DNA from: Bacteroidales bacterium
GTDB lineage: Bacteria; Bacteroidota; Bacteroidia; Bacteroidales; Paludibacteraceae
Assembly (NCBI GenBank): GCA_022783865.1
Contig: JALFYY010000023.1
Location: forward strand, 20,749 to 84,748
Direction: 5' to 3'
DNA: 64,000 bases
Shown here: positions 63,907 through 64,000 of the stretch, piece by piece
Layout: each line of letters begins with the position of its first letter
Numbering within the stretch: position 1 is the first letter of the stretch
Made by a program: the position numbers and the translations under genes
Notes under the pieces: generated by a model
The model's input: only the letters and a program-made list of their open reading frames with translations
Database searches by the model: none
What the model was told of the DNA's origin: nothing

Positions 63907-63961
63907 TTATTTGGTTATTATTTGGTTATTATTTGGTTGTTATTTGGTTGTTATTTGGTGA
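63907..63961 (+). repeat. 11-bp tandem array, 5 units (TTATTTGGTTA/G)
   Basis: TTATTTGGTTA twice, TTATTTGGTTG twice, TTATTTGGTGA, followed by TTCAGCTACCCATACG. It shares unit and right flank with the array at 31155-31198. Confidence 0.9.
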
Positions 63962-64000
63962 TTCAGCTACCCATACGCTACCGATAAGCACTCCTCGTGC

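Larger units (their letters stand above)
63608..64000. other. Non-coding repeat island at the window end
   Basis: No gene is seen. It contains a GTGGGCG-TCC-CGCCCGC hairpin (63676-63692), TAAATTGTAAATCGTAAATT motifs (63700-63720), an inverse copy of the GACCGAGCAAGCC-type sequence (about 63760-63795), an AT-rich element (63868-63898) and an 11-bp array (63907-63961). Confidence 0.6.

Overview
The window is chromosomal DNA from a member of the order Bacteroidales (phylum Bacteroidota). The evidence is a SusC/SusD polysaccharide-utilisation locus, many lipoproteins, near-absent Shine-Dalgarno sequences, promoters of the Bacteroidota type (TTTG-N19-21-TAnnTTTG), and the gene order tRNAs-tuf-tRNA-Trp-secE-nusG-rplKAJL-rpoBC with raiA and xerC upstream. 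The species cannot be named from the sequence alone.

Layout. (1) 1-12.9 kb, minus strand: a beta-1,3-glucan (laminarin-type) utilisation locus in the order susC, susD, surface glycan-binding lipoprotein, GH16 lipoprotein, GH128, GH16 (cut by the window edge). A membrane-spanning SusR-like regulator precedes it. A 530-base intergenic region carries the promoter, two near-identical dyads 190 bp apart and several leader hairpins. (2) 13.0-18.4 kb, minus strand: an operon of an SGNH hydrolase, a TonB-dependent receptor without a SusD partner, and a surface lipoprotein. (3) 19.0-31.0 kb, plus strand: dxs, trkA, trkH, an SGNH/MBOAT O-acylation pair, coaE, an MBL-fold hydrolase, a family 2 glycosyltransferase, an M23 peptidase and a HIT protein. 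(4) 31.4-35.4 kb: a conserved unknown protein, then a three-gene envelope operon comprising a coiled-coil/beta-barrel protein with thirteen 13-residue repeats, a lipoprotein built of three internal repeats, and a small lipoprotein. (5) 35.9-42.8 kb: bcp, two HAD phosphatases, rsmI, an acidic coiled-coil protein, a POT peptide transporter, an EEP nuclease-like protein and a DUF4290 protein. (6) 43.5-47.3 kb: an EF-G paralogue with altered GTPase residues (EF-G2 type), ssb, and a DUF3298 lipoprotein. (7) 47.4-63.4 kb, minus strand: the transcription/translation core (rpoC, rpoB, rplL, rplJ, rplA, rplK, nusG, secE, tRNA-Trp, tuf, four more tRNAs), then raiA, xerC and two tandem deoxynucleoside kinases.

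How it works together. In region 1, surface glycan binding and endo-acting GH16/GH128 enzymes should cut beta-1,3-glucan at the cell surface, and SusCD would import the oligosaccharides. The adjacent regulator is the obvious candidate controller.

The most unusual material is non-coding. Four intergenic islands (18.5-19.0, 31.0-31.4, 42.8-43.5 and 63.6-64.0 kb) reuse the same parts: tandem arrays with an 11-bp period sharing a GGYNAT framework, an AT-rich element of TTAACTATTAACTATT type, and short GC-rich palindromes. Other points of interest are the twin dyads before susC, a terminator-like attenuator between rplL and rpoB, a hairpin overlapping the tRNA-tuf promoter, a palindrome upstream of the EF-G2 promoter, and the three-gene envelope operon.
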